In this document: positions 1 to 8,361 of the stretch, piece by piece
Numbering within the stretch: position 1 is the stretch's first letter
Layout of the letters: each line of letters begins with the position of its first letter
DNA from: CANNBR01 sp964592275
GTDB lineage: Bacteria; Babelota; Babeliae; Babelales; CAIQNR01
Length of the DNA stretch: 27,554 bases
Assembly (NCBI GenBank): GCA_964592275.1
Contig: CAZQDJ010000014.1
Location: forward strand, 1 to 27,554
Direction of reading: 5' to 3'
Translations under genes and position numbers: made by a program
Notes under the pieces: model-generated
Seen by the model: only the letters and a program-made list of their open reading frames with translations
Databases searched by the model: none
What the model was told of the DNA's origin: nothing

Positions 1-1
1 A

Positions 2-64
2 GTGCTTTTTCAACAAATTGGTTATACCAATGAAAGAATTGAAAGTGCAAGAATGAGTACTTGA
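2..64 (+). CDS. C-terminal fragment of an upstream gene (unknown)
   Basis: An open frame enters from the left edge and stops with TGA at 62-64, giving about 20 residues (ending ARMST). The stop lies 12 bases before the next start, the spacing expected of an operon partner. The piece is too short to identify. It may be chance, because a run this short without a stop is not significant. Confidence 0.3.
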   Translation: MLFQQIGYTNERIESARMST

Positions 65-76
65 AAAAGGTGAAAA

Positions 77-1432
77 ATGAAAAAAAAAAGAATGATCTTT
101 TTATATGTAATTTTGGTGGTTGGATGTGTGCAAGCAGAAGTTAATGCAAAAAAAGCGCATCTTTCTAATGAGTGGTATCCTTCTGATCCAGTGAAACTGA
201 AAAAGAAATTAAAAGAACTCGATGATGAAGCAGAATCTTTGTATAATGCGCAGGTTTCAGGTGTGCGTGCATTAATTGTTCCTCACGCAGGGTTAAATTA
301 TTCAGGGTCGTTGGCGGCCGCATGTTTTCGACTCCTTGATCATAAAAAAGTTCGTCGCATTGTGCTGCTTGCTCCTTCCCATCATATGCCATTCAAAGGA
401 GTAATTTTACCTTCATATTCTTCCTACCGATTACATTCTGGGGTGATACCAATTGATGCAAAAATGATTCGTGAGCTTGCTATTTCTGGTGCTCCTTTTT
501 CACTTATTACTGAGCCTAAAAAAGATCCTCATTATAAAGAACATGCGCTTGAGGTAGAGTTGCCTCTTATTCAAGAATATGCTCCGCGTGCAAAAATTGT
601 CCCTTTGATTGTGGGAAGTCTTGATGAGGATGAAGTAAGGAAAGTGTGCCAAGTGTTAAAAAAATATTTGGATAAAGAAACAGTTGTTGTGGTGAGTTCA
701 GACTTTACTCATTATGGTCCGCGTTTTGATAATATTCCGTTTAAGGTTGATCAAACAACTTCATTTCGTATTAGGTCACTTGATAATAGTTTGCTGCAGC
801 CGATTTTTAATCGTTCTTTGTCGCAATTTTTAACACATATTACAGAAGTAGAGTCTACAGTCTGTGGAAAAAATCCATTAGCGGTGTTACTTGGTCTTTT
901 TGAAGAAGGTGCTTTTGAGAGTGAGGTTCCTTATTTGATTGGGTATGATACTTCAGTTTCAAAGAAGAAGGATTATAATAATAGTGTTAGTTATGTTGGT
1001 ATGGCATTTGGAAAACCTCATCTTGGACCTATTCCTTTGCTAACTCAATATGAACGACACTCACTCATTGATCTTGCTTATACTATAATGGAAAACAAGA
1101 TTACGCAGGGAGTTGCACAAGAATTACTACTTCCGATTATTACCCCAACGTTAAAAAGACCCTCTCATTTGTTTTTTTCACTGTATAAAAAATCTGATCC
1201 ATCCTTTATTAGTCAGCAAAAAAGTAAAAGTTCTAGTCTTTATAAAGCGGTGATGTGTCAAGCAGAGCAGAGCGTTCAATCGTTACAGAATATACAAGGG
1301 GCTGTCTTTGCCAATTTAGAAGATGTTGAGGTTCAGATTTCGGTTATTACCTCTGAAAAATTGAGTGGGCATAAAACAAGGACGACTATGATTGCGCAAT
1401 CGAAACAGTATTCTGGAATGAACTATTGTTAG
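77..1432 (+). CDS. Exported MEMO-family protein with a C-terminal AMMECR1-like remnant
   Basis: A 451-residue protein. Residues 1-20 form a signal peptide. The stretch VVGC ending at Cys17 fits a lipobox, so it may be a lipoprotein. Residues about 60-315 match the MEMO (AmmeMemoRadiSam protein B) family: VPHAG (H70), APSHH (H102/H103), EHALEVELP (around H156), SSDFTHYG (H212) and VCG (C263). These correspond to the metal-ligand His and Cys positions known for human MEMO1, so the metal site looks intact. Residues about 318-451 resemble an AMMECR1 domain. The helix LTQYERHSLIDLAYTIMENK and the strand VQISVITSEKL fit, but the RGCIG-type motif and the usual C-terminal third are absent. The start follows an AAGGTG ribosome site. 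The stop overlaps the stop of the convergent symporter gene. The function of MEMO-type proteins in bacteria is unsettled; an exported form is unusual. Confidence 0.85.
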   Translation: MKKKRMIFLYVILVVGCVQAEVNAKKAHLSNEWYPSDPVKLKKKLKELDDEAESLYNAQVSGVRALIVPHAGLNYSGSLAAACFRLLDHKKVRRIVLLAPSHHMPFKGVILPSYSSYRLHSGVIPIDAKMIRELAISGAPFSLITEPKKDPHYKEHALEVELPLIQEYAPRAKIVPLIVGSLDEDEVRKVCQVLKKYLDKETVVVVSSDFTHYGPRFDNIPFKVDQTTSFRIRSLDNSLLQPIFNRSLSQFLTHITEVESTVCGKNPLAVLLGLFEEGAFESEVPYLIGYDTSVSKKKDYNNSVSYVGMAFGKPHLGPIPLLTQYERHSLIDLAYTIMENKITQGVAQELLLPIITPTLKRPSHLFFSLYKKSDPSFISQQKSKSSSLYKAVMCQAEQSVQSLQNIQGAVFANLEDVEVQISVITSEKLSGHKTRTTMIAQSKQYSGMNYC

Positions 1433-2835
1433 CTTGTAACAATTTGTTTTTCTGCAAAAATAAACCCAATACCATAAGCAATCAATGATCCAAAAAGCGT
1501 AATGAATGTTGCATAGGGTTTATAAGCTACAAGTGTTTCGGTAAAAAGGGCAGGAAGATGATGGATAGCTGGTATTTTAAAAAAAATAAAAAGTATAAGA
1601 CCGGTTATTGTTGAAGCCCATGCAGCGCGTGGTCTGAAATCTTTTAAGAAGAGACTTGCCATAAATGGAACAAAAATAGCACAGAGACTTACCTCATAGC
1701 TATCGACAAGTACATCGATGATTTTTTCAGAAAACAAATAAGAAATAGCCAATGTTCCTAACCCTGTAGCAAGAATGATTATTCTTGATAAAAAAACAGT
1801 TTCACGTAGCGAAAAAATGATACTGCAAGGCTTGGTGAGTAGTGCTCCAAGTGCGCATAAAAGAGAATCAGATGTTGAGGTAATAGCTGCAAGAAGGCCA
1901 CATAAGGCTATGGTAAAAAAGAAAGTATTAGTAAATGCTTGTAATACTGGTAGGAGAGGGCTGATTCCAGTTGCTAGTTGATCATGAAAAAGTAACTTTC
2001 CCTGAATGCCAAAGTAAAAAGGTACAAATGCAAAAAGGAGCAATAATCCACTTGCGCATAGAGCAGAGATACTTGCAATTCTTTGTGTTCTTGCAGAAAA
2101 AAATTTTTGTGCAAGGTCTTGTTCTACAAGGCAGAAAAAAGCAGGAATTAAAATGATACGTAAAGCGTGTGCCCATCCAAGATCGGTTTTGTTAAAGAGG
2201 GTAGAAAGGGCAGAGAGATTTGTCTGAGAGAAAAATGAAACAGGGGATGAAAAAATGCTGTAGAGACAGATACTTGAAAAAATAAGAATAATAAAAATAA
2301 TACGAAAAAAATCGGTGATGATAATAGTATGAAGCCCGCCGATCATGGTGTATACAATAATTCCCAACCAAAAAAGCAGTAAAAAGAGTTCGCTTTGAAT
2401 TCCTGCAAAAGTTAAAAGAACTGATTTTGCAGCTAAAATTTGGCCAATTAAGATCCCTAAAAGACTGATGGTAGAAAGAAAGCCGCTTAAGTGGTGGAGA
2501 GCGACTGATTGATAAGTTTTTTCAAAAATTTCTCCAACGGTCGCCACATTAAAATTGCGCATTCGTTCAGCAAGACCAAGTCCAAGTAGTAGGAGGCCAA
2601 GAGCAACTCCAAGGATGTATAAAAGTCCGTGAAAAGGATTTTGTGCTGTTCCTAAAAACATACCCCCACCAACTTGAGCAGCAAGTAATGTTGCTGTAAC
2701 AGCAGGAATTCCTAATGATTTCCCTGCAAGCAGATAATCAATGGAAGAAATGTTTTTATGAGAAGTGAGGTATCCAATTAAAAGATAGGTGGCAAAAAGT
2801 GCAATGGTGATTCCCATAAAAAGATTTATTTGCAT
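1429..2835 (-). CDS. Sodium:solute symporter family (SSS) transporter
   Basis: A 468-residue, highly hydrophobic protein with about 12-13 predicted membrane segments, the size of SSS/PutP-type symporters. The N-terminus has the typical family pattern: a first helix, then DYLLAGKSLG (about 33-42), then a glycine-rich second helix region AAQVGGGMFLGTA (about 52-64). The GGLHTIIITDFFR segment is also typical. These carriers couple Na+ entry to uptake of amino acids, sugars, vitamins or similar solutes; the substrate cannot be read from sequence here. The start has a good AAAGGA ribosome site seven bases upstream. The 3' end overlaps the MEMO-type gene by four bases tail to tail (the stop codons share bases), leaving no room for a separate terminator. 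Confidence 0.88.
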   Translation of the reverse strand: MQINLFMGITIALFATYLLIGYLTSHKNISSIDYLLAGKSLGIPAVTATLLAAQVGGGMFLGTAQNPFHGLLYILGVALGLLLLGLGLAERMRNFNVATVGEIFEKTYQSVALHHLSGFLSTISLLGILIGQILAAKSVLLTFAGIQSELFLLLFWLGIIVYTMIGGLHTIIITDFFRIIFIILIFSSICLYSIFSSPVSFFSQTNLSALSTLFNKTDLGWAHALRIILIPAFFCLVEQDLAQKFFSARTQRIASISALCASGLLLLFAFVPFYFGIQGKLLFHDQLATGISPLLPVLQAFTNTFFFTIALCGLLAAITSTSDSLLCALGALLTKPCSIIFSLRETVFLSRIIILATGLGTLAISYLFSEKIIDVLVDSYEVSLCAIFVPFMASLFLKDFRPRAAWASTITGLILFIFFKIPAIHHLPALFTETLVAYKPYATFITLFGSLIAYGIGFIFAEKQIVTS

Positions 2836-2900
2836 ACGTCATTCCTTTATTTTAGAGAAATAAAATATGCAGTGTATCGATCTTTTACAAGGATAGCGAT

Positions 2901-3359
2901 TTAGGGGACGAGGTGATCTTGAGAATCGTAAGGTAAGGTATCTTCTTTGTATCTATATTCTGCAAGTTCAGGAAGTGTGGTGATAATATCAAACCAAAAG
3001 AATAGGTCATATAAAAAACGTAATGAGAGGGTTTGTTTTTGTTGATTTCTGAGGGTATCGGTTAGTTTTAAAATAACAAAAGCAACGAGCTGTCTGTTAA
3101 AAAATCTTAACTGTTTTGTTTCAATACCAATACCTATAATTTTTATCGCAATATCGTGAAGTTGTTGTTCTGGTATAAAATCAGGAGGGACAAACTCAGG
3201 GAGTCGAGGACCTGTCAAAGTGGGAACCAGAGCATCACGAGGATTGTTTGATAAAAACCAAGTGACTCTGCCGTCTTCAGCATACAGGTTCTCGGAGAAT
3301 GGGACCATGGCATTACTGGCGCTTATGACAAAAAAGGTGATTATTAATAGCTTTTTCAT
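2901..3359 (-). CDS. Small exported protein of unknown function
   Basis: About 152 residues when started at the methionine at 3359, which has an AGAGG ribosome site and begins directly with a signal peptide (MKKLLIITFFVISASNA). A longer frame to 3416 would put 19 unlikely residues before the signal, so the inner start is preferred. The mature part has a proline-rich stretch (PTLTGPRLPEFVPPDFIPEQ) followed by probable helices (QLHDIAIKIIGIG, QLVAFVILKLTDTL, LRFLYDLFFWFDIIT). No family is recognised. It is transcribed away from the large ankyrin-like gene at 3574. Confidence 0.7.
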   Translation of the reverse strand: MKKLLIITFFVISASNAMVPFSENLYAEDGRVTWFLSNNPRDALVPTLTGPRLPEFVPPDFIPEQQLHDIAIKIIGIGIETKQLRFFNRQLVAFVILKLTDTLRNQQKQTLSLRFLYDLFFWFDIITTLPELAEYRYKEDTLPYDSQDHLVP

Positions 3360-3504
3360 AATGCCTCTATCGGTTAGGCTAAAAATTACTTTTCTCATAT
3401 AAATAGCATATCTCATATATTTTAATTTTCAAGTGTGAAATTATTGTTTGGCTGAAAAGATAAGGTGATATAGGTTAAAAAAGGGCATTTGTCTTGACTT
3501 TTAC

Positions 3505-3538
3505 AGCATTAATAATTCAATATGAAATTATTAATGCT
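3505..3538. promoter_or_regulatory. 13-bp inverted repeat upstream of the ankyrin-like gene
   Basis: AGCATTAATAATT (3505-3517) and AATTATTAATGCT (3526-3538) are perfect inverted copies around an 8-base spacer. A -35-like TTGACT lies at 3494-3499, so the palindrome covers where a -10 would fall; this would suit an operator. A run of T (3542-3548) follows the repeat, so a weak terminator or attenuator ahead of the gene at 3574 is the alternative. Confidence 0.45.
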
Positions 3539-3573
3539 AGGTTTTTTTCAATAAAGTAGGTATTTAAGGGGAA

Positions 3574-6528
3574 ATGATGAAAAGTAAGCTATTAGCAGTT
3601 GTAGTTTTTGTATTTTTGCAGTTCAATGGATATGGATCAGAAATTGATTCTGATTCTGAGTCGGTAAGTTCAAAATCAAGTAATGAACTATCTGTATCTG
3701 CTCAATCTCATCAGAGTAGCGAGGATAACGATAGGACTGTGACTGACTCTTCTTCATTATCTTCTTCCGCCGATGATTCTTCAGATGATGATTCTGATGA
3801 TTCTGGCACGGTACAAGATAAAGTTATTGATAAGACCTGGGGATTAAAAAATCTTCTTTACGCAATTCCTAACCATGATTTACAAAGATCACCATTGTTA
3901 GGGCTTATTGCTGTTTGTAATGGTACTATTAAAAAATGGTATGGAGAATTTACTGATGTTGTTGTAGAGCAGGAAGAAGGAAGACCTGCTCGAAATAAAC
4001 GAAATTTTGTTACAAACACTTCTTTAGAAAAAGTAACGCGTGTATTTTTCGATGTTCTTGATGGTCGAGTGCGTTGCTCTGCTGCTGGTAGTAGTCCGAT
4101 GATTGCTCTTTCGGCTAAGGGTATTGGTCAATTAGTTACGCTTACGCAAGAGCGAGGAGTTTCGGGAGTTAGTGCTTTTCTTGAAAAAGGGCTGGTAAGA
4201 AAACAAAAACAGAAAAAAGAATCGCTGCAACAGGAAAAGAAACAATCTAATGGGCAACAGATTTCAGCAGAGGAACTCTTTGTAAACCGATGGTGGGCAA
4301 GCTATGAAACGCGTCCTGAAAAGGGAAAATTTACTGAAGAAAGAGATTTTAGAAAAAGGCTCATACCCTTGTTTAAGGATTTAAGGGCACTGGAGCAAGA
4401 ACAAGGATCTGAAAAAACTAAGCAAATATTTTTAACGGTGTTAATGGCTTTTCTTGTTCTTAAAGATGAAGCAGAAGGAGAAAAGGACCCTGTCTATGCG
4501 GTTCAGGAATATTTTAGAAAGCTTGGAGTTGTATTCACTCGTGAGTATTATACGTTGCAAGAAAAAAAGGCCATTAAAAAACGACTTGCCAGAAGTTCTT
4601 TTGGGACAAGTACTAAAGATCTTGAAGATGCTGCCTTTTATTTGTTTTCGATTGCTAAAAACGACTTTGAATTTATAACGGCTTCTCATGTGAGTGCTCT
4701 TTTTAAAGAGATCATCGAAGGGGAAGAGCGAAATGTTGCGCATGCATTGTGCGCAGAGGTTGCTGTACGGTCTTTTGTAAATCTGATGTTATATAATCCA
4801 GTAACTCAACGCTTTGATGCTGCGATGTTGCCTGAAGGAGTTCATTTAGATCCACTTGTGTATGATTTTTATTTTAATCGAGAACATCCACGTACCGATC
4901 CGCAAGCCCCACAGTATTATGCAACTAGTCTCGATGCATGGATACAGGTTATCACAGAGTTGCATAAAAAATTTTCTGAAATTAAATATGAAGATCATGA
5001 GCTGAAATCGAGTTCAGAAGGTATACTTTTAGTTTTTAATAAAATTTTTGGAACAACTGCTCAATCTTATGAAGAGCTTGGCAATATGCTATCACATGAT
5101 GGTTCGCACGTTACCCTGGAGATGCTGAAATCTGAGAAAAAGCCTAGGCGTGAAGAAGAGTGGGCAGTTGCTGTTGAAAGAGAAGGCCTTCCAGGAGAAA
5201 GCGCCTATGAATTTTTTGCAACACTGAATGTTTCTGATGGGCATGCTTCACTTATTTTTGATATGGGAAACATTATGCCTTTGATGGGTAAGCATCGGTA
5301 TCAAGCGATTGAAGAATTACAGAAAGTATATCACCTTGATTTGTGGCCGATGGTACTCAATCCTGCCACTATCAATACAGTTATTGATGATGAAACTCCT
5401 TTTCAAAAAGCGATAGAGACGGGCTGTGTTCCGTTGGTAGAACTTTTGGTTTCCTATGGTGCTGATATTCATCAATTGGATGACGGTCAGATGGGGATAT
5501 TAGCTTATGCCTATGAATCAGGAAGTGCAGAGATGGTGAAATTCTTTACTGACAAAGGCCTTGAACTGCATGCGGATTTGAATACTATTATAGGCTGGTT
5601 GTCGATCTCAGAAATGGATGATGCTCTTTTCGATAAAATTATGGCTTCGAATGTGACCGATACTGGTCAACGAAGAAAAGATTTTTATAGTAGCGCTTTG
5701 ATGGTTTGTTTTGAGAGAAACATGTCTGCTGCACACAGAAATGCGATCGATCAGTGTGAAGATAATGTTTGGATTGCTAGGGCAAAAAAACTTATTGCAG
5801 AGGGAGCAGATGTTAATTTTATCGAAGTTTTAGGGGTAGAAGGAGGGTATTACAATGCACCGATACTTGCTGCTTCTTATGGAGGGTGTACAGACGATGA
5901 AATTATTATGTCGTTAGTAAATGCTCTTGAGCCTGCTGGAGATAATAAAAATAGAGCAATGGTCTATGGTAAAGCACTATGTAGTTTTTTTGATAAAAAA
6001 AACATATCTGCAGCAGAAGTTCTTATTAAAAAAGGCGCTAATCTTAATTTTTATACGTCTTATGAGAGTGATGGCACAACACAGGTTTATGGGGTGGTAC
6101 TCAGTGCTAGTTACGGTGATAATAAGGAGCTTATGCAGATTATTGTAGATGAATTACATCAAGCGCCTAATGAAGAAGTAGCTCTGATGTACGGAAAAGC
6201 ATTGCTCAGTACTATTTCTAAAAATTGGTTTGAGATAGCAGTACAACTTATTAAAAAAGGTGCTTTGTTAGATCAAGTGGATGAGTTTTGGTTGAAGCAT
6301 ATTGTAGGTCTATTAAAACATGATCAAGCAGCGGAACAGTTGTTACAAGTTATTGGAACAGCGCAAAAGAGTGCTACGTGGACACAGATGTATGGAGAAG
6401 TGTTACGTGAATATGCGGGTCGATATGGGGAAACTGAAGAATGGTTGAAGCGCTATGGAGCTGTAGTAGAACAAGAAGCATACGATGTTGTGCAAGCGGT
6501 AGAGCGTGATGCTGAAGCTTTTGCTTAA
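3574..6528 (+). CDS. Large exported protein with ankyrin-like C-terminal repeats
   Basis: A 984-residue protein. A signal peptide (about 1-22, MMKSKLLAVVVFVFLQFNGYG) is followed by a Ser/Asp/Glu-rich low-complexity segment (about 23-83, runs such as DDSSDDDSDDSG). The long middle part (about 85-600) is mixed alpha/charged and not recognised; it contains a basic Gln/Lys patch near 210-230. From about 605 there are ankyrin-like pieces: TPFQKAIETGCVPLVELLVSYGADIH, then three spaced copies of LIxxGAxxxx at about 740, 817 and 892. These belong to a ~75-residue repeat that also contains ASYG and MYGKAL motifs. Two ATGs are adjacent (3574, 3577) behind AAGGGG; the second has slightly better spacing. 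Ankyrin-type proteins bind other proteins, and in symbionts some act on the host; that role is inference here. Confidence 0.85.
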   Translation: MMKSKLLAVVVFVFLQFNGYGSEIDSDSESVSSKSSNELSVSAQSHQSSEDNDRTVTDSSSLSSSADDSSDDDSDDSGTVQDKVIDKTWGLKNLLYAIPNHDLQRSPLLGLIAVCNGTIKKWYGEFTDVVVEQEEGRPARNKRNFVTNTSLEKVTRVFFDVLDGRVRCSAAGSSPMIALSAKGIGQLVTLTQERGVSGVSAFLEKGLVRKQKQKKESLQQEKKQSNGQQISAEELFVNRWWASYETRPEKGKFTEERDFRKRLIPLFKDLRALEQEQGSEKTKQIFLTVLMAFLVLKDEAEGEKDPVYAVQEYFRKLGVVFTREYYTLQEKKAIKKRLARSSFGTSTKDLEDAAFYLFSIAKNDFEFITASHVSALFKEIIEGEERNVAHALCAEVAVRSFVNLMLYNPVTQRFDAAMLPEGVHLDPLVYDFYFNREHPRTDPQAPQYYATSLDAWIQVITELHKKFSEIKYEDHELKSSSEGILLVFNKIFGTTAQSYEELGNMLSHDGSHVTLEMLKSEKKPRREEEWAVAVEREGLPGESAYEFFATLNVSDGHASLIFDMGNIMPLMGKHRYQAIEELQKVYHLDLWPMVLNPATINTVIDDETPFQKAIETGCVPLVELLVSYGADIHQLDDGQMGILAYAYESGSAEMVKFFTDKGLELHADLNTIIGWLSISEMDDALFDKIMASNVTDTGQRRKDFYSSALMVCFERNMSAAHRNAIDQCEDNVWIARAKKLIAEGADVNFIEVLGVEGGYYNAPILAASYGGCTDDEIIMSLVNALEPAGDNKNRAMVYGKALCSFFDKKNISAAEVLIKKGANLNFYTSYESDGTTQVYGVVLSASYGDNKELMQIIVDELHQAPNEEVALMYGKALLSTISKNWFEIAVQLIKKGALLDQVDEFWLKHIVGLLKHDQAAEQLLQVIGTAQKSATWTQMYGEVLREYAGRYGETEEWLKRYGAVVEQEAYDVVQAVERDAEAFA

Positions 6529-6602
6529 CGAGTTAGAAACATGTTTGGCATTACTCAAAAAACTCTGGCATTTCCTCAAATAGAGGGATTAGGTGAGGCT
6601 GA

Positions 6603-7313
6603 CTAATCAATCATTTTCCCAAGAAGTTGTTGAACATCCTTTTTGCATTGCGCAAATGATTTAAAAAGAATGGCATTCATACCTAGTTCATGGGCGGCGC
6701 GGATATTACGACTGGTATCATCAATAAAGATAGTGTGGTGAGGTGTTTCGAGCTTGTCGATAGTATTCAATGCTTGTTGATAGGCAGTTGGTTGAGGTTT
6801 CCAAATGAAAGAATCAGTTTCAAGTGAAAAACGATTGATAGTATTGCGAGGGTCGTTCATCAGAGCAAAAAAATGTGGATGTTCTTGTTTAAGCCGTTCA
6901 AGGGTTGCGTTACCAATGTTTGAAAGAAGGTATAATTCATGGCCATGATTTTTAAGATAGATAAGCAGTTCATACATGTTGCCATCTGCAGTGTAGATGT
7001 TATTCGAGTAGTCTAAGAGTTCTGCATGAAGTTGTGGGTAGTGTTGAGCTGCATTAAGATACGCCTCAGTGATGCGATTGCCTTCTTGATAGCGTCGGCG
7101 CAAAGCCTTCCAGGTTTTTTGAGAAAAAAGGCTACTAACACCTTCTTTAAAAGTTTGAGGTTTTTTTTTGATTTTAAAAATTCCGTGAATAAGCGGTAAT
7201 AATCCCTTGCGATGAAACAGGACTTGGTGAATATCAAATAAAAAAATACCCGAATGAGAAAGAGTAGCTTGCGCTTCTTTAAGATTTGAAAATGTTTTGC
7301 TGATATAAAGCAT
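6603..7313 (-). CDS. HAD-like hydrolase with DxH motif I (paralog of the 8362 gene)
   Basis: A 236-residue HAD-superfamily protein. Motif I is FDIHQVLF, with the nucleophile Asp27 present but the usual second Asp (general acid/base) replaced by His29. Motif II is LLSNIG (S131), motif III is WKP (K172), motif IV is FIDD (D198, D199), and RNIRAAHELGMNAI follows as in HAD subfamily IA. A helical cap lies between about 35 and 115. It is clearly homologous to the protein encoded at 8362-9129 through almost its full length (shared ISKTF/LSKTF start, SLFSQKT/SLFSKKT, GHELYLLSNIG, NTINR, RAAH). Unlike that paralog it has no signal peptide; the frame upstream to the stop gives none. The start has AGAGAG upstream. 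A hairpin separates it from the next HAD gene. Confidence 0.85.
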   Translation of the reverse strand: MLYISKTFSNLKEAQATLSHSGIFLFDIHQVLFHRKGLLPLIHGIFKIKKKPQTFKEGVSSLFSQKTWKALRRRYQEGNRITEAYLNAAQHYPQLHAELLDYSNNIYTADGNMYELLIYLKNHGHELYLLSNIGNATLERLKQEHPHFFALMNDPRNTINRFSLETDSFIWKPQPTAYQQALNTIDKLETPHHTIFIDDTSRNIRAAHELGMNAILFKSFAQCKKDVQQLLGKMID

Positions 7314-7339
7314 GATCTCTCTTTGGCGATGAGGTGAAA

Positions 7340-7378
7340 AAGCTGGGCACTTTAATTATAAAACACCCAGCTTATCAG
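7340..7378 (-). terminator. Probable rho-independent terminator after the 7434 HAD gene
   Basis: Read on the minus strand, AAGCTGGG (7373-7366) pairs with CCCAGCTT (7347-7340) across an AT-rich loop that can fold further (TTTTA/TAAAG-like). It is followed by a short T run (GCTTTTTC). It sits between the two HAD genes at 7434 and 6603, so they are probably separate transcription units or only partly coupled. Confidence 0.55.
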
Positions 7379-7433
7379 AAAGATTTGCTATTCTTTAACA
7401 GTTTTTATGCCGTGAGAGTACTATAGTGTGTTT

Positions 7434-8342
7434 TTAATTCCTGTTTATTTGTCCATTACTGAAGGTATTAAGTAATTTTCTAAGATCTTGTGGTGTGGTA
7501 AAAAGAACTGCAATATCAAAAAGCCCATTAGCTAATGCTGGTGCAATATTGCTTTTTTTATCATCAATAAAGATCGTTAGAGTGCGTCGATTATGCGAAA
7601 GCTTATTTTTTTGTAAGCAGTTTGCATAGCTTTCTTGCATAGGTTTATGGAGCCAGTTGTTTTCTGGAGATGCAATAACATTGTGTGTTGTATCGGTAAG
7701 AAATTCTAGGGCAAAATGAGTCGCAATTTTTTGGTCTTCAGCCATCGTATTTTTTTCAAGAGTTCTTTTTAAAAGATTTACTTGCAGGTCAACAAGTCCT
7801 GTTCCCATATTTGAAAGTACAACATTATGGTGACCGTAAGCGGCAAGTTCTTGGAGGATTGACACTGTGTCGTAATTAAGAACGTTTGCTTGCTGTGAAA
7901 ATTTGCGTAATAAGTCAGCAACTTTTTTACCTTCATCAGATGTTTCTAGTGTTCTGAACATAGCGTCCCACACGTATCCGCACGGATCACCTTGGTTTTG
8001 TAATTCCATTTTATGGCGCCATAGTTTTCCAAAAGAAGCAAACATTTTAAAGGTGTAGAGCCATCCATGACCTTCGGTGACAGCCAATTGATAGATATTT
8101 GCGAGAATGCTGTACTCTTTTTTGAAAATAACGCCGTTGAGATCCCACGCTATAAGAATTTGTCTGAAGTAAAGTTCAAGATTTCCAGAATAGGGAAGTC
8201 CTTCAGGAAAACTATTTGCATTGTAATAGACGTTGGGAAAATTTTTATCTCTTCCGATAACTGTTTCTTTGGAGCTTGAGTAGACGCTTGCGTGAGAAAA
8301 TAAGAATGCAGTACTAAGGGTTAGCAAAAATATTTTTTTCAT
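7434..8342 (-). CDS. Exported HAD-like protein with DxN motif I
   Basis: A 302-residue protein with a signal peptide (about 1-18, MKKIFLLTLSTAFLFSHA). HAD motifs follow. Motif I is AWDLNGVIF (D67 kept, second Asp replaced by Asn69), motif II is VVLSNMG (S177), motif III is LHKP (K233) and motif IV is IFIDDKKSNI (D260, D261). The cap (about 75-165) differs from its neighbours, so it is a more distant relative of the two DxH proteins. A conventional HAD phosphatase needs the second Asp to protonate the leaving group; Asn should slow or abolish that, so activity or role may differ. It starts 19 bases after the upstream HAD gene with an AAAGG ribosome site, so the two are probably co-transcribed. 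Confidence 0.85.
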   Translation of the reverse strand: MKKIFLLTLSTAFLFSHASVYSSSKETVIGRDKNFPNVYYNANSFPEGLPYSGNLELYFRQILIAWDLNGVIFKKEYSILANIYQLAVTEGHGWLYTFKMFASFGKLWRHKMELQNQGDPCGYVWDAMFRTLETSDEGKKVADLLRKFSQQANVLNYDTVSILQELAAYGHHNVVLSNMGTGLVDLQVNLLKRTLEKNTMAEDQKIATHFALEFLTDTTHNVIASPENNWLHKPMQESYANCLQKNKLSHNRRTLTIFIDDKKSNIAPALANGLFDIAVLFTTPQDLRKLLNTFSNGQINRN

Positions 8343-8361
8343 AAGAGCGCCTTTCTAGGCG

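Noticed and set aside
1971..2176. Short open frames within the symporter gene on both strands
   Set aside because: They overlap a well-supported membrane transporter gene in other frames and have no family features.
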